Of a stretch of 64,000 bases of DNA, positions 31,965 to 40,613 are shown piece after piece; the stretch's first letter is position 1, and each line of letters opens with the position of its first letter. Source of the DNA: Mycolicibacterium sphagni (GTDB lineage Bacteria > Actinomycetota > Actinomycetes > Mycobacteriales > Mycobacteriaceae). Position numbers and translations under genes: made by a program. The notes beneath the pieces were generated by a model that was not told where the DNA came from, searched no databases, and saw only the letters and a list, made by a program, of their open reading frames with translations. Location of the stretch: assembly GCF_002250655.1 (NCBI RefSeq), contig NZ_NOZR01000025.1:1-64000 (forward strand). Direction: 5' to 3'.

Positions 31965-33104
31965 TTAGGGCGCGACTGTCAACCAGTCCGCGAAGCCCGA
32001 CGGGTCGTGGCGGCCCAGCGCGCCGTGCTCGAACAGGCCCCAGCCCTCGACCGACGACTCGCCGTCATGGCAGACCGCGCGACCGACGTGGTCGATCACC
32101 CCGAACCCCGAACGCCCGATGATCGCCGGATCGTTCATGTCGTAGGTGAGCCGCTCGGCGAACTTCTCGCCTTTCCAGACACCGTGTATCCAGTCCGAGT
32201 CGCCGCCGTAGCCGCCTCCGACGTGGATGGGGCAGGGAAGCTTGGACTCCACATCAAAACGGAGCGTCAGCCCCTTCGCGTCGGTGGCCTCGATGGTGGC
32301 ACCGGTGGGAATCCGGGTGCCGGAACGGTAGTGGATCTTCACCCGCGGCCAGCCCAACTGCTCGACCCTGCCGTCGCGCCAGATCCGCGTGCAGTCGTTG
32401 AGTGAGCGGAAGCCGTCCGGCGCCTCCTGGATGATGACCACAATCGCGTAATCCTCGAAGGCCATCGGCACGTACAGCCACCACATGCCCTCGAACGGCG
32501 GGTCGGCCGGGCGTCCAGCGGGTTCGGCCTCGCCGATCGGGCGGATGCCCCACGATCGATCCCGGCTGCCGATCCACACCGACGGGTCGACGGTGATCTC
32601 CTCGCCATCGATGACGATATGGCCTGCCCAGGAACCCAATTGGGCAAAACGCTGCGCATCCAGCGTGACCCGGTTGCCCTGGCGCATGATGTGCGGCTGC
32701 TCCTGCACTACCGGGAACAGACCGTCCCAGGTGAGGTCGACCGCCATGCCCTCGGTCTCCTCCAGCACGATCCGCACCTTCTGAAGCGGCTCGACGACCT
32801 CGATGCGATAGCTGTTGCAGTGCTGATTGAGACGGTCCTGATCGATCGCGTCGGACACGTGCACCGCGGTCTGCGTGTGACCGCTTCCGCCGGATTCGCC
32901 GCCTCCGCGGCGGGAGACCAGCACGTAGGCGTCTTTCACCCCGAGGTTGGGGTAGTAGCCCAGGCCGGTGATCAGGAAGATGTTCCCGGTGCGGTCATGG
33001 GCGTTGAAGTAACTGCGGTCGTAGAAGTTTCGGTCCGAGGACCCCGGCCACGCGATCGGCAGCGGTGCCTGGTGGACGGGATATTCGTCGAGCGGTCCGA
33101 GCAT
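31965..33104 (-). CDS. Conserved hypothetical protein, Rv3169-like (lipocalin/tocopherol-cyclase-like)
   Basis: This 379-residue soluble protein is rich in beta strands and aromatic residues (DRNFYDRSYFNAHDRTGNIF, then GMWWLYVPMAFEDYAIVVII). It matches the conserved hypothetical family that sits beside aofH in mycobacteria (Rv3169). The pattern suggests two lipocalin-like halves that bind a hydrophobic ligand, but no active site is identifiable. GGAGG lies ten bases before the ATG at 33104. It is five bases downstream of the phosphotransferase, in the same operon. Confidence 0.8.
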   Translation of the reverse strand: MLGPLDEYPVHQAPLPIAWPGSSDRNFYDRSYFNAHDRTGNIFLITGLGYYPNLGVKDAYVLVSRRGGGESGGSGHTQTAVHVSDAIDQDRLNQHCNSYRIEVVEPLQKVRIVLEETEGMAVDLTWDGLFPVVQEQPHIMRQGNRVTLDAQRFAQLGSWAGHIVIDGEEITVDPSVWIGSRDRSWGIRPIGEAEPAGRPADPPFEGMWWLYVPMAFEDYAIVVIIQEAPDGFRSLNDCTRIWRDGRVEQLGWPRVKIHYRSGTRIPTGATIEATDAKGLTLRFDVESKLPCPIHVGGGYGGDSDWIHGVWKGEKFAERLTYDMNDPAIIGRSGFGVIDHVGRAVCHDGESSVEGWGLFEHGALGRHDPSGFADWLTVAP

Positions 33105-33109
33105 TCGGG

Positions 33110-34288
33110 TCAGGCCTCCTTGTTATCCCGTGCCGCTTCGCTGCTGCGCTCCGGCTCCTCGATGAGCCTTTGCAGCAGGCCGGCGTGGTAGAACATCGAC
33201 TCGACGTCCTCGGGTTTTTCGATCTCGCCGAAGTGCACGCGTCGTGCGCCGGTGCGCATGAACACGCAGCACCAGATCACTCCGGAGTAGACGTAGAACC
33301 ATCGCAGGTCGCCGAGTTCGACGCCGGTCAGCTTCTGATACGTGGCGCGAACATCCTCTTCGCGCATGACATCCGGCAGTCCGGGCATTCCGGCCAGCCC
33401 GGCGAGTTCCTGGAAAACCATGTGCGCGAAGATGATCCACGCGACGTCCAGCTCGCGCGGCCCGAGTGTCGCCATCTCCCAGTCCAGCACCGCGACCGGG
33501 CGGAAGTCTTCGTAGAGCACGTTGCCGACCCGCGAGTCACCCCAAGCCAGAACCGTCTCTCCCGCGGCGACGTCAGCCGGGAAGTTGTCCTCCAACCACG
33601 CCAGGGCTGTCTCGACCAGCGGCGAGCGGCCGATGTCGGGAACGGCGAACTCGTACCATCCCTTGAGCCAGTTCAACTGGCGGCGCAACGGAGTGTCGCC
33701 CTCGGGCACCGCCTCGGCCAGGAAGCCGAAAGTCTTTGCCGCATCAGGGATCGAGTGAAGCTTGGCCAATACCTCGACCGTCGAATCCTGCAGCGCGCGC
33801 TGTTGTTCCACAGATGCGTCGGCGAACCAGTTGCCGCCGAAGGTGTAGGGCATCACGTCGGGCGGGACGGTGCCCGAGACATGGTTCATCAGGAAGAAGG
33901 GGGCGCCGAGTACCTTGCCGGTCGAATCGATCCAGCGCACCTTCGGCACCGGCACGTCGGTCAGTTCATCGACCAACCGGATGACCTCGAACTGATGATC
34001 CATCCGATAGGTGATGAAGACCGGCACGTCTTCCTCGGTGGGGGCCACCCGGGCCACCCACTTCTGCTCGACCTCTTTGCCGTCTTCTTCCCAGCGGCCG
34101 GTCAGGATGATCGTCTCTGACGACATGCCGTTGGAGTCGACACCGCTCTCGACGACCACTTCCGGTGCCACGCCGCCGGGCATGACAGTGGAAAGCCATT
34201 CAGACAGCACCGCGGGAAGCGTGCTGACGTCACGACCGGAACGTTGTAACCGCTCGACGTCGGTTTCTACGGTCGGTTGGTTGGTCAC
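33110..34288 (-). CDS. Aminoglycoside-phosphotransferase-fold kinase, Rv3168-like
   Basis: This 392-residue protein has a kinase-like fold with the catalytic loop AWGDSRVGNVLYED, in which Trp replaces the usual His before Gly-Asp, and the metal-binding VLDWEMATLGP. These are features of the Rv3168 family. Members next to acyl-CoA genes are thought to phosphorylate small metabolites rather than antibiotics. The GTG start at 34288 has GAGAGGACAAAG just upstream. A long open frame that extends further upstream belongs to the opposite-strand genes and was discarded. It is the first gene of the operon and is divergent from a TetR gene. Confidence 0.85.
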   Translation of the reverse strand: MTNQPTVETDVERLQRSGRDVSTLPAVLSEWLSTVMPGGVAPEVVVESGVDSNGMSSETIILTGRWEEDGKEVEQKWVARVAPTEEDVPVFITYRMDHQFEVIRLVDELTDVPVPKVRWIDSTGKVLGAPFFLMNHVSGTVPPDVMPYTFGGNWFADASVEQQRALQDSTVEVLAKLHSIPDAAKTFGFLAEAVPEGDTPLRRQLNWLKGWYEFAVPDIGRSPLVETALAWLEDNFPADVAAGETVLAWGDSRVGNVLYEDFRPVAVLDWEMATLGPRELDVAWIIFAHMVFQELAGLAGMPGLPDVMREEDVRATYQKLTGVELGDLRWFYVYSGVIWCCVFMRTGARRVHFGEIEKPEDVESMFYHAGLLQRLIEEPERSSEAARDNKEA

Positions 34289-34302
34289 CTTTGTCCTCTC
34301 CA

Positions 34303-34320
34303 ACCCTATTACGATACGGT
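34303..34320. promoter_or_regulatory. Imperfect 18-bp inverted repeat between divergent TetR and kinase genes
   Basis: The arms ACCCTAT and ATACGGT (reverse complement ACCGTAT) flank a 4-base centre, with six of seven positions matching. The site lies in the 42-base gap between the two start codons, where it could block both promoters. It is a good candidate for the operator of the TetR protein at 34331. Confidence 0.55.
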
Positions 34321-34330
34321 GGGTAGCGTT

Positions 34331-34933
34331 ATGAAAGCAGACGCGTCTTCGCTTGACAAGACCACGGTCCCGGGGCGGCCCCGGGATCCGCGTATCGACG
34401 CTGCCATATTGCGTGCAACGGCGGAGCTGCTTGTCGAAATCGGTTATCCGAATCTGACTTTGGCGGCAGTGGCCGAACGGGCGGGTACGACGAAGACCGC
34501 CCTGTACCGCCGGTGGTCCAGCAAGGCCGAGCTGGTCCACGAAGCGGCCTTTCCGACCGCGCCGACCGCGTTGGCAACCCCCGCGGGCGATGTCGCCGCC
34601 GACGTACGCGCCATGCTCGCCGCCACCCGCGACGTCTTCACCAGTCCGGTGGTGCGCGCCGCCTTGCCCGGTCTGATCTCGGACATGAGCGCCGACGCGG
34701 ACCTGAATGCGCGGGTGCTGGCCCGGTTCGCCGACGTGTTCGCCGCGGTGCGGGACCGCCTGGTGGAAGCCGTGCACTGCCGCGAGGTTCACGCCGATGT
34801 CGACCCGGAACGGCTCATCGAACTGATCGGTGGTGCGACGATGATGCGGATACTGCTGCGCCCCGAGGATGTTCTCGACGCGAACTGGGTGGACCAAACC
34901 GCCGCGATCCTCGTGCACGGGGTGGCGATCTGA
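34331..34933 (+). CDS. TetR-family regulator, Rv3167c-like
   Basis: This 200-residue protein has an N-terminal helix-turn-helix (RIDAAILRATAELLVEIGY, then LTLAAVAERAGTTKTALYRRW) that fits the TetR consensus well, and a helical ligand domain. Its place, divergent from the Rv3168/Rv3169/aofH genes, is the same as Rv3167c in M. tuberculosis. The ATG at 34331 is preferred over longer frames because it places the helix-turn-helix at the usual distance. It is followed after 13 bases by an SDR gene and likely controls its own operon and the divergent one. Confidence 0.88.
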   Translation: MKADASSLDKTTVPGRPRDPRIDAAILRATAELLVEIGYPNLTLAAVAERAGTTKTALYRRWSSKAELVHEAAFPTAPTALATPAGDVAADVRAMLAATRDVFTSPVVRAALPGLISDMSADADLNARVLARFADVFAAVRDRLVEAVHCREVHADVDPERLIELIGGATMMRILLRPEDVLDANWVDQTAAILVHGVAI

Positions 34934-34946
34934 CCGGAGGAGTGCG

Positions 34947-35834
34947 ATGACTGGACGACTGGCAGGCCGAACCGCCATCGTCACCGGCGCCAGCCGTGGA
35001 CTGGGCCGCGCGACAGCGCTGGCCCTGGCCGTCGAGGGCGCCGCGGTGGCGGTGGTGGCCCGAACCGAACAACAGTGGGACGAACGGCTGCCGGGCACCA
35101 TCGGCGAGACCGTCGCGGCCATCGAAGCCATCGGCGGGCGTGCCGTCGCCATCCAGGCCGACCTACTCGAACGCGACGACCTGCCGCGACTGGTCGCCGA
35201 CGCGCGCGGCGCACTGGGCCCCGTCACGATCCTGGTCAACAACGCCGCGTTCACCGCTCCGGGGCGCCCGCCGAAACCAGATGCCGCATCGAAACCGGCG
35301 AAACCAACGAACACACCGGCGGCGGCCAACGCGGACTGGCCCGGCTTCCTGGCGATCCCGCCGAATGCCTATCGCCGTCATTTCGAGATCGGTGTGTTCG
35401 CCTCCTACGAGCTCATCCAGCTGGTCTGTCCAGACATGTTCTCCGCAGGTGTCGGATCCATCATCAACGTCACCTCGGTTGCCTCCCGAGTGCCGGGCGA
35501 CGGGCCCTACACGAACTTCGACGGTGGCGTGCTGCCCGGCTACGGCGGATCCAAAGCGGCGCTGGAGCACCTGACCTGGTGTGCCGCTTACGATCTGCAG
35601 CGCCACAACATCTCCGTCAACGCGCTGTCGCCCTCACGGCCGATCCCCACTCCTGGCCTGTCGTACTACCGCAACGAATTCGCGAACGTGTCTCCGGAGG
35701 ACGAATTCGCTTGTGCCGCAGCCGAACTGACGCTGGTAGACCCGAACATCGTGACGGGTCGCACCATCGGGCACCTTGAAGTGCTCGACGGCAGCTTCGC
35801 CCCGTTCACGAACACCACGTCCGCATTGGGCTAG
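34947..35834 (+). CDS. Short-chain dehydrogenase/reductase with low-complexity insertion
   Basis: This 295-residue SDR has the cofactor motif TGASRGLGRATALAL, the NNAA structural motif, the catalytic Ser in NVTSVASR and the YxxxK motif as YGGSK. Between NNAA and the next helix is an unusual Pro/Lys/Ala-rich insertion (GRPPKPDAASKPAKPTNTPA), probably a surface loop. GGAGG at 34936-34940 precedes the ATG. It is downstream of the TetR gene and abuts the next SDR, so all three are probably one transcript. The substrate is unknown. Confidence 0.88.
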   Translation: MTGRLAGRTAIVTGASRGLGRATALALAVEGAAVAVVARTEQQWDERLPGTIGETVAAIEAIGGRAVAIQADLLERDDLPRLVADARGALGPVTILVNNAAFTAPGRPPKPDAASKPAKPTNTPAAANADWPGFLAIPPNAYRRHFEIGVFASYELIQLVCPDMFSAGVGSIINVTSVASRVPGDGPYTNFDGGVLPGYGGSKAALEHLTWCAAYDLQRHNISVNALSPSRPIPTPGLSYYRNEFANVSPEDEFACAAAELTLVDPNIVTGRTIGHLEVLDGSFAPFTNTTSALG

Positions 35835-35836
35835 TG

Positions 35837-36637
35837 ATGAGCGACCACGTCAGCCCGTTCCGGGCCGATCTGCTGGCCGGGAAGGTCGCACTCGTCACCG
35901 GTGGCGCGACCGGCCTCGGGCTGGAAGTCGCTCGGCTGCTCGGCGCGCACGGCGCTCGCGTGGCCATCTGCAGCAGAAAAGAGCCGAATCTGGAAGTAGC
36001 TGTCACCCAACTGCGTGGCAATGGTATCGACGCCATGTACAGCGTCTGCGATGTCCGCAAACCCGATGAGGTCGCGGCGACGATGCAGAGGGTGTTGGCT
36101 CAGTTCGGGCACTTGGACATCGTCGTCAACAATGCCGCGGGCAACTTCCCGGCCCCGATCTCGGGACTGAGCGCCAACGGATTCAAGGCCGTCGTCGACA
36201 TCGACCTGCTCGGCACCTACAACGTGTCGAAGGCCGCCTACGAAGCGTGGCTGCACCAGCACGGCGGGGCCATCGTGAACATCAGTGCCGCAACCCAATA
36301 CCGCGGCATGGCGCTGCAGGCCCACGTGGTGTCCGCGAAGGCCGGCGTCGACGCCCTGAGCAGGGCGTGCGCGATCGAATGGGGTGCCGACGGAATACGT
36401 GTCAATGTCGTGGCACCCGGGGCGATGGCGGGAACCGAAGGCGTCGCCCGTATCGCGGGTGGGGAGTTGGGCGCCATGCCGCACATTCCACTGCAACGCG
36501 CGGGCTCGACCACCGAGGTGGCCCAGGCGGTGCTGTTCCTCGCCAGTGATGCCGCGTCGTACATGACCGGGGCGATCGTCGTCGTCGACGGCGGCGCCTG
36601 GCTCACCTCGGGTACGAGCACGCCGAGATCGATGTGA
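35837..36637 (+). CDS. SDR of the peroxisomal-type 2,4-dienoyl-CoA reductase family
   Basis: This 266-residue SDR has TGGATGLGLEVARLLG for NADP(H) binding and NNAAGNFPAPISGLS, a stretch characteristic of 2,4-dienoyl-CoA reductases. The usual YxxxK tyrosine is absent: the site reads VVSAK, as in the DECR family. It should reduce the double bonds of dienoyl-CoA during unsaturated fatty-acid beta-oxidation. The ATG at 35837 follows the upstream TAG by two bases; a GTG overlapping that stop is an alternative. The pairing with a second SDR suggests breakdown of an unsaturated acyl-CoA. Confidence 0.85.
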   Translation: MSDHVSPFRADLLAGKVALVTGGATGLGLEVARLLGAHGARVAICSRKEPNLEVAVTQLRGNGIDAMYSVCDVRKPDEVAATMQRVLAQFGHLDIVVNNAAGNFPAPISGLSANGFKAVVDIDLLGTYNVSKAAYEAWLHQHGGAIVNISAATQYRGMALQAHVVSAKAGVDALSRACAIEWGADGIRVNVVAPGAMAGTEGVARIAGGELGAMPHIPLQRAGSTTEVAQAVLFLASDAASYMTGAIVVVDGGAWLTSGTSTPRSM

Positions 36638-36683
36638 TATCGGCTTTCACTTGCACTTTCACGGCCCCATGTCGGTTTGGGCG

Positions 36684-37445
36684 CTAGAGAATCTGCCGCT
36701 TGTTGCGCTCGGCGACCTCACGCTGCCGGGCAGCGAGCTGGGCGGTGTCCACCGATGCCGCACCGGCCACCGTACGTTCGGCTTTCAGCGCAGGCCCGGT
36801 GACCGCTGCGGTGCCGGTGCGGTAGATCTCCTTGAGGCCGGCCATGGTCGGCGCGGGCACCTCCGCGATCTGACTGGCGAGTTCCAGCGCGCGGGGTAGA
36901 AGCTGTTCGTGGGCAACCACTTCGGTGACCAAACCGATCCGTTCGGCGCGCTGCGCATCGACCACCTCGCCGGTCATCGACAGCCGTCGCGCCATCCCTG
37001 AGCCGACCAGCCGCGGCAGCCTAGCCGTCATCCCGCCGCCCGGAAGGATCCCGACCCGGGCGTGGGTGTCGGCGAAAACCGCGCGCTCCGAGGCGATCAG
37101 GAAGTCACACGCCAGCGCGATCTCGAGCCCGCCGGTGAACGTCGCGCCGTTGATCGCGCCGACGACCGGCTTGCGCAGCTCGACGATGGCGTCCATGCAG
37201 TTCATCTTGTCGAAACGGCCGAAATAGTCCATGCCCAGGTTCTGCGCCTGCTTGAGATCCACGCCCGCGCAGAACGCCGGATCGGTGCCGGTGAGCACCA
37301 CGGCACGGACCGAGTCGTCGCCGTCGGCGGCACCGAGTGCGGCGTAAAGGGCCTCGAAGAGCTCGGTGCTCAATGCGTTGCGCACTTCGGGCCGGTTCAT
37401 GGTCAGGACGCGGACGGCGTCGTGGTCTTCACTGAGAAGGATCAT
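36684..37445 (-). CDS. Enoyl-CoA hydratase/isomerase (crotonase family)
   Basis: This 253-residue crotonase-fold protein has CoA/oxyanion motifs FCAGVDLKQ and NGATFTGGLEIALACD. The first catalytic Glu is present in GGLE. The second catalytic Glu of classical hydratases is not seen: the region reads DTHARVGILPGGG, as in many bacterial paralogues of uncertain activity. Its ATG overlaps the nuoN stop (ATGA), so it is translated from the nuo transcript. The exact reaction is uncertain. Confidence 0.85.
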   Translation of the reverse strand: MILLSEDHDAVRVLTMNRPEVRNALSTELFEALYAALGAADGDDSVRAVVLTGTDPAFCAGVDLKQAQNLGMDYFGRFDKMNCMDAIVELRKPVVGAINGATFTGGLEIALACDFLIASERAVFADTHARVGILPGGGMTARLPRLVGSGMARRLSMTGEVVDAQRAERIGLVTEVVAHEQLLPRALELASQIAEVPAPTMAGLKEIYRTGTAAVTGPALKAERTVAGAASVDTAQLAARQREVAERNKRQIL

Positions 37446-39016
37446 CAGTTCAGGAATCTAGCCGCATGGTCGACGAGGTCGAGCAGCGGCTGGGGTAGCG
37501 CGCCGAGCGCGAACGTGATGGCCGCGGTCAGGGCGATGGTCGCGACGCTCAGCGAGCTGGGCGTGATCACTTCCGGGGCGTCCTCGGGCGGATCGGTGAA
37601 GAACATCAGGACGATCACCCGCACATAGAAGTAGGCGGCGATCGCCGAGGCGATGACGCCCACCACCACCAGCGGGATGGCCCCACCCTGCCCAGCCGCT
37701 TTGAACACCGCGAACTTGCTGACGAATCCACTGGTCAGCGGGATACCGGCGAAGGCGAGGAGGAACAGCGAGAACACCACGCCCACAAGGGGATAGCGGC
37801 GGCCCAGCCCGGCCCAGCGAGCCATGTCGGTCTCCTCGGCACCGCCTGTGTCGCGGACAACGCTGACCACTGCGAACGCGCCGAGGGTGGAGAAGCCGTA
37901 GGCGAACAGGTAGAACAGCGTGGCCGAAAGCCCGGCCGGGTTGGCGGCGATCACACCCGTCAAGATGAAACCGGCGTGCGCGACGGCCGAGTACGCCAGC
38001 ATCCGTTTGACGTCGGTCTGGGTCACCGCGGTGATGGTGCCGACGGCCATGGTCAGGATCGCGACCGCCCACAGCACCGGCCGCCAGTCGTGGTTGAGGC
38101 CGGGCAGTGCGACGTAGAAAATGCGGAGCATGGCGCCGAATGCCGCGACCTTGGTAGCCGCGGCCATGAACGCGGTGATGGGTGTGGGTGCGCCTTGATA
38201 GACGTCGGGGATCCAGGAGTGGAAGGGGACGGCGCCGACTTTGAACAGGATGCCGACGGTGACCAGTGACGCCCCGATGAGCGCCAGGGCCGAATTGTCG
38301 GTGCTGGTGTCGATGGCGTGCGCGATGCCGGTCAGCCTCAGGGTGCCGGCGTAGCCGTAGAGCAGCGCGATGCCGTAGAGGAAGAACGCCGAGGAGAAGG
38401 CGCCCAGCAGAAAGTACTTCAGCGCGGATTCCTGGGACAGCAGCCGCCGGCGCCGCGCCAGTCCGCACATCAAGTACAGCGGCAGCGAGAACACTTCCAG
38501 TGCGACGAACATCGTCAACAGGTCGTTGGCCGCCGGGAAGAGCATCATGCCGCCGATGGCGAACATCGTGAGCGGGAAAACTTCGGTTTGGACAAGCGCC
38601 GACTTGGTGGCGATCTTCTCCGCGACACTGCCGGGCACCGCCGATGCGTCGGGGGTGAAGGCGTCCAAACCTGCTGCACTGCCGTCCGATTCGGCTGGCA
38701 CCCGTCGTTCGGCGATCAACAGGACACTGAGCACTCCGATCAGCAGGATGGTGCCCTGCAGAAACAGGGCCGGCCCGTCGACGGCGACCGCGCCGACAAC
38801 AGCCGACTCTCCGACGCCACCGTGCAGACCTCGTGCCACCAACACCACGGCGACGAACGCCGCCGTCAGACCGGCCACGCTCAATGCGACCTGCGTGGGG
38901 TAGCGGCTCTTGCGTGGCAGGAACGCCTCGACCAGCACGCCGGCGACGGCCACACCCAGCACGATCAACATCGGTGAGAGCTGGCCGTATTCGATGCTGG
39001 GCGGGGTCATCGTCAT
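37445..39016 (-). CDS. nuoN: NADH-quinone oxidoreductase subunit N
   Basis: This 523-residue antiporter-like membrane subunit has about 14 hydrophobic segments and the proton-channel region VGAVPFHSWIPDVYQGAPT, followed by LAYSAVAHAGFILTG. It is one of the three proton-pumping subunits of complex I. The ATG at 39016 overlaps the nuoM stop. A second ATG two codons later is possible. It is the last nuo gene, followed directly by a coupled enoyl-CoA hydratase. Confidence 0.95.
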   Translation of the reverse strand: MTMTPPSIEYGQLSPMLIVLGVAVAGVLVEAFLPRKSRYPTQVALSVAGLTAAFVAVVLVARGLHGGVGESAVVGAVAVDGPALFLQGTILLIGVLSVLLIAERRVPAESDGSAAGLDAFTPDASAVPGSVAEKIATKSALVQTEVFPLTMFAIGGMMLFPAANDLLTMFVALEVFSLPLYLMCGLARRRRLLSQESALKYFLLGAFSSAFFLYGIALLYGYAGTLRLTGIAHAIDTSTDNSALALIGASLVTVGILFKVGAVPFHSWIPDVYQGAPTPITAFMAAATKVAAFGAMLRIFYVALPGLNHDWRPVLWAVAILTMAVGTITAVTQTDVKRMLAYSAVAHAGFILTGVIAANPAGLSATLFYLFAYGFSTLGAFAVVSVVRDTGGAEETDMARWAGLGRRYPLVGVVFSLFLLAFAGIPLTSGFVSKFAVFKAAGQGGAIPLVVVGVIASAIAAYFYVRVIVLMFFTDPPEDAPEVITPSSLSVATIALTAAITFALGALPQPLLDLVDHAARFLN

Positions 39017-40608
39017 GGCCGCGCCCCTTCTGCGACGGTGGGTTGCGGGTCGGGTTGATGAATCGACGTCAGCGTTGCGGTCACGGCGGGGTTGATGACG
39101 TCGAGGGCGATCTTGGGATACACCCCGAGTCCGATCAGCAAGGCGATCAGCGGTGCCACCACCAGAAGTTCGCGGGGCCGCAGATCCCGGACGTTCTCGT
39201 TGCCGTCGGTGACGGAGCCGGTCATCATCCGCTGATACAGCCAGAGCACGTAGATCGCGGACAGCACCAGAGCCGCCGACGCGATCACGGCGAAGGCCGG
39301 GTAGCGGGTGAATGTGCCGATCAGAACCAGGAATTCACTGATGAACGGCGCCAAGCCGGGCAGCGACAATGTCGCCAGACCCGCCACCAGGAAGGTGCCG
39401 GCCAGGACGGGTGCGACTTTCTGGATCCCGCCGTAGTCGGCGATGACGCGGGTGCCGCGGCGGCTGACCAGGAATCCGGCGATCAGGAACAGTGCGGCCG
39501 TGGAGATGCCGTGGTTGACCATGTAGAGCGTGGAGCCGGCCTGGCCCTGGCTGGTCATCACGAAGATGCCCAGGATGATGAAACCGAAGTGGCTGATCGA
39601 GGTGTAGGCGATCAGCCGCATGACGTCGGTCTGGCCGATGGCCAGGATGGCGCCATAGACGATCCCGACGACCGCCAGCGCGATGATCAGTGGCCGGAAT
39701 GCGGTTGCCGAGTGCGGGAACAACGGCAGACAGTAGCGCAGCATCCCGAACGTGCCGACCTTGTCCATCACCGCCATCATCAGCACCGCCGATGCGGGCG
39801 TGGCCTGCACAGCGGCGTCGGGCAGCCACCGATGGAACGGCCACAGTGGGGCTTTCACCGCGAAGGCGAACATGAACCCTCCGAAGAGTGCGTTGGCGAC
39901 GCCGGGGCTCATGGTGAATTTCCCGGTGGCAACGGCATCGGCGATCGCGCGGAAGTCGAACGTGCCGGCGTCGAACGCCTTGCTGGCCGAGGTGACCACG
40001 TAGAGCCCGATGACGGCCGCCAGCATGATCAAGCCGCCGAACAGGTTGTACAGCAAGAACTTCACCGCGGCTTTCGACGCCGCGGAGCCGGCGACATCGG
40101 ATTGAGCCCGGTTTCCTCCCCCGAATCCGCCGATGAGGAAGTACATCGGGATCAGCATGGCTTCGAAGAAGACGTAGAACAGCAGGATGTCCAGGGCGAC
40201 GAGCGACATCATGACCATGCCCTCGACGGCCAGCGTCAGCGCGATATAGCCGTGCGGCCCCCGCCCGGAGAGTCCGGGCCGGTCGTCGGCGTCGGTCCAG
40301 CCGGCGATAAGAAGCAGCGGCACGAGAACGGCGGTGAGTACCACCAGGGCAAGCGCGATGCCGTCCAGGCCGAGAATGTAGCCGGTGCCGAATGACGGTA
40401 TCCACGGATGGTTTTCGACGAACTGAAACTGTTTGCCGGATGGGTCGAACCGCACGGCGAGCAGAAGGGACAGCGCGAGCACGGCCACCGAGACGACCAC
40501 ACCGGCGTACTTGGCGAACTGCCGCAGGGAGGCGGGCAGCACGATGATCACCGCGGCGCCGACCACCGGGATCGCCCAGAGGATGGTCAGCCAAGGGACG
40601 TTGGCCAT
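39013..40608 (-). CDS. nuoM: NADH-quinone oxidoreductase subunit M
   Basis: This 531-residue polytopic membrane subunit of complex I has KAPLWPFHRWLPDAAVQATP and MRLIAYTSISHFGFIILGIF, hallmark sequences of the antiporter-like pumps. The ATG at 40608 has GGAGGTGAACACC directly upstream, which decides the start; the long upstream frame is a shadow of nuoL. It is a proton-pumping subunit, separated from nuoL by five bases. Confidence 0.95.
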   Translation of the reverse strand: MANVPWLTILWAIPVVGAAVIIVLPASLRQFAKYAGVVVSVAVLALSLLLAVRFDPSGKQFQFVENHPWIPSFGTGYILGLDGIALALVVLTAVLVPLLLIAGWTDADDRPGLSGRGPHGYIALTLAVEGMVMMSLVALDILLFYVFFEAMLIPMYFLIGGFGGGNRAQSDVAGSAASKAAVKFLLYNLFGGLIMLAAVIGLYVVTSASKAFDAGTFDFRAIADAVATGKFTMSPGVANALFGGFMFAFAVKAPLWPFHRWLPDAAVQATPASAVLMMAVMDKVGTFGMLRYCLPLFPHSATAFRPLIIALAVVGIVYGAILAIGQTDVMRLIAYTSISHFGFIILGIFVMTSQGQAGSTLYMVNHGISTAALFLIAGFLVSRRGTRVIADYGGIQKVAPVLAGTFLVAGLATLSLPGLAPFISEFLVLIGTFTRYPAFAVIASAALVLSAIYVLWLYQRMMTGSVTDGNENVRDLRPRELLVVAPLIALLIGLGVYPKIALDVINPAVTATLTSIHQPDPQPTVAEGARP

Positions 40609-40613
40609 GGTGT

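Noticed and set aside
33110..34288. Calling the Rv3168-like protein an aminoglycoside-resistance gene
   Set aside because: The fold is shared, but the His before Gly-Asp is Trp and the operon context is metabolic, so resistance is not supported.
34289..35329. Long minus-strand extension upstream of the phosphotransferase
   Set aside because: It overlaps the TetR and SDR genes on the plus strand, which have clear domains; the family match begins only at the GTG at 34288.
38833..40395. Long plus-strand open frames opposite the nuo, NuoG, mce and other minus-strand genes
   Set aside because: They are mirror frames of well-supported genes in GC-rich DNA, rich in Arg, Gly, His and Asp, without domains or proper starts.
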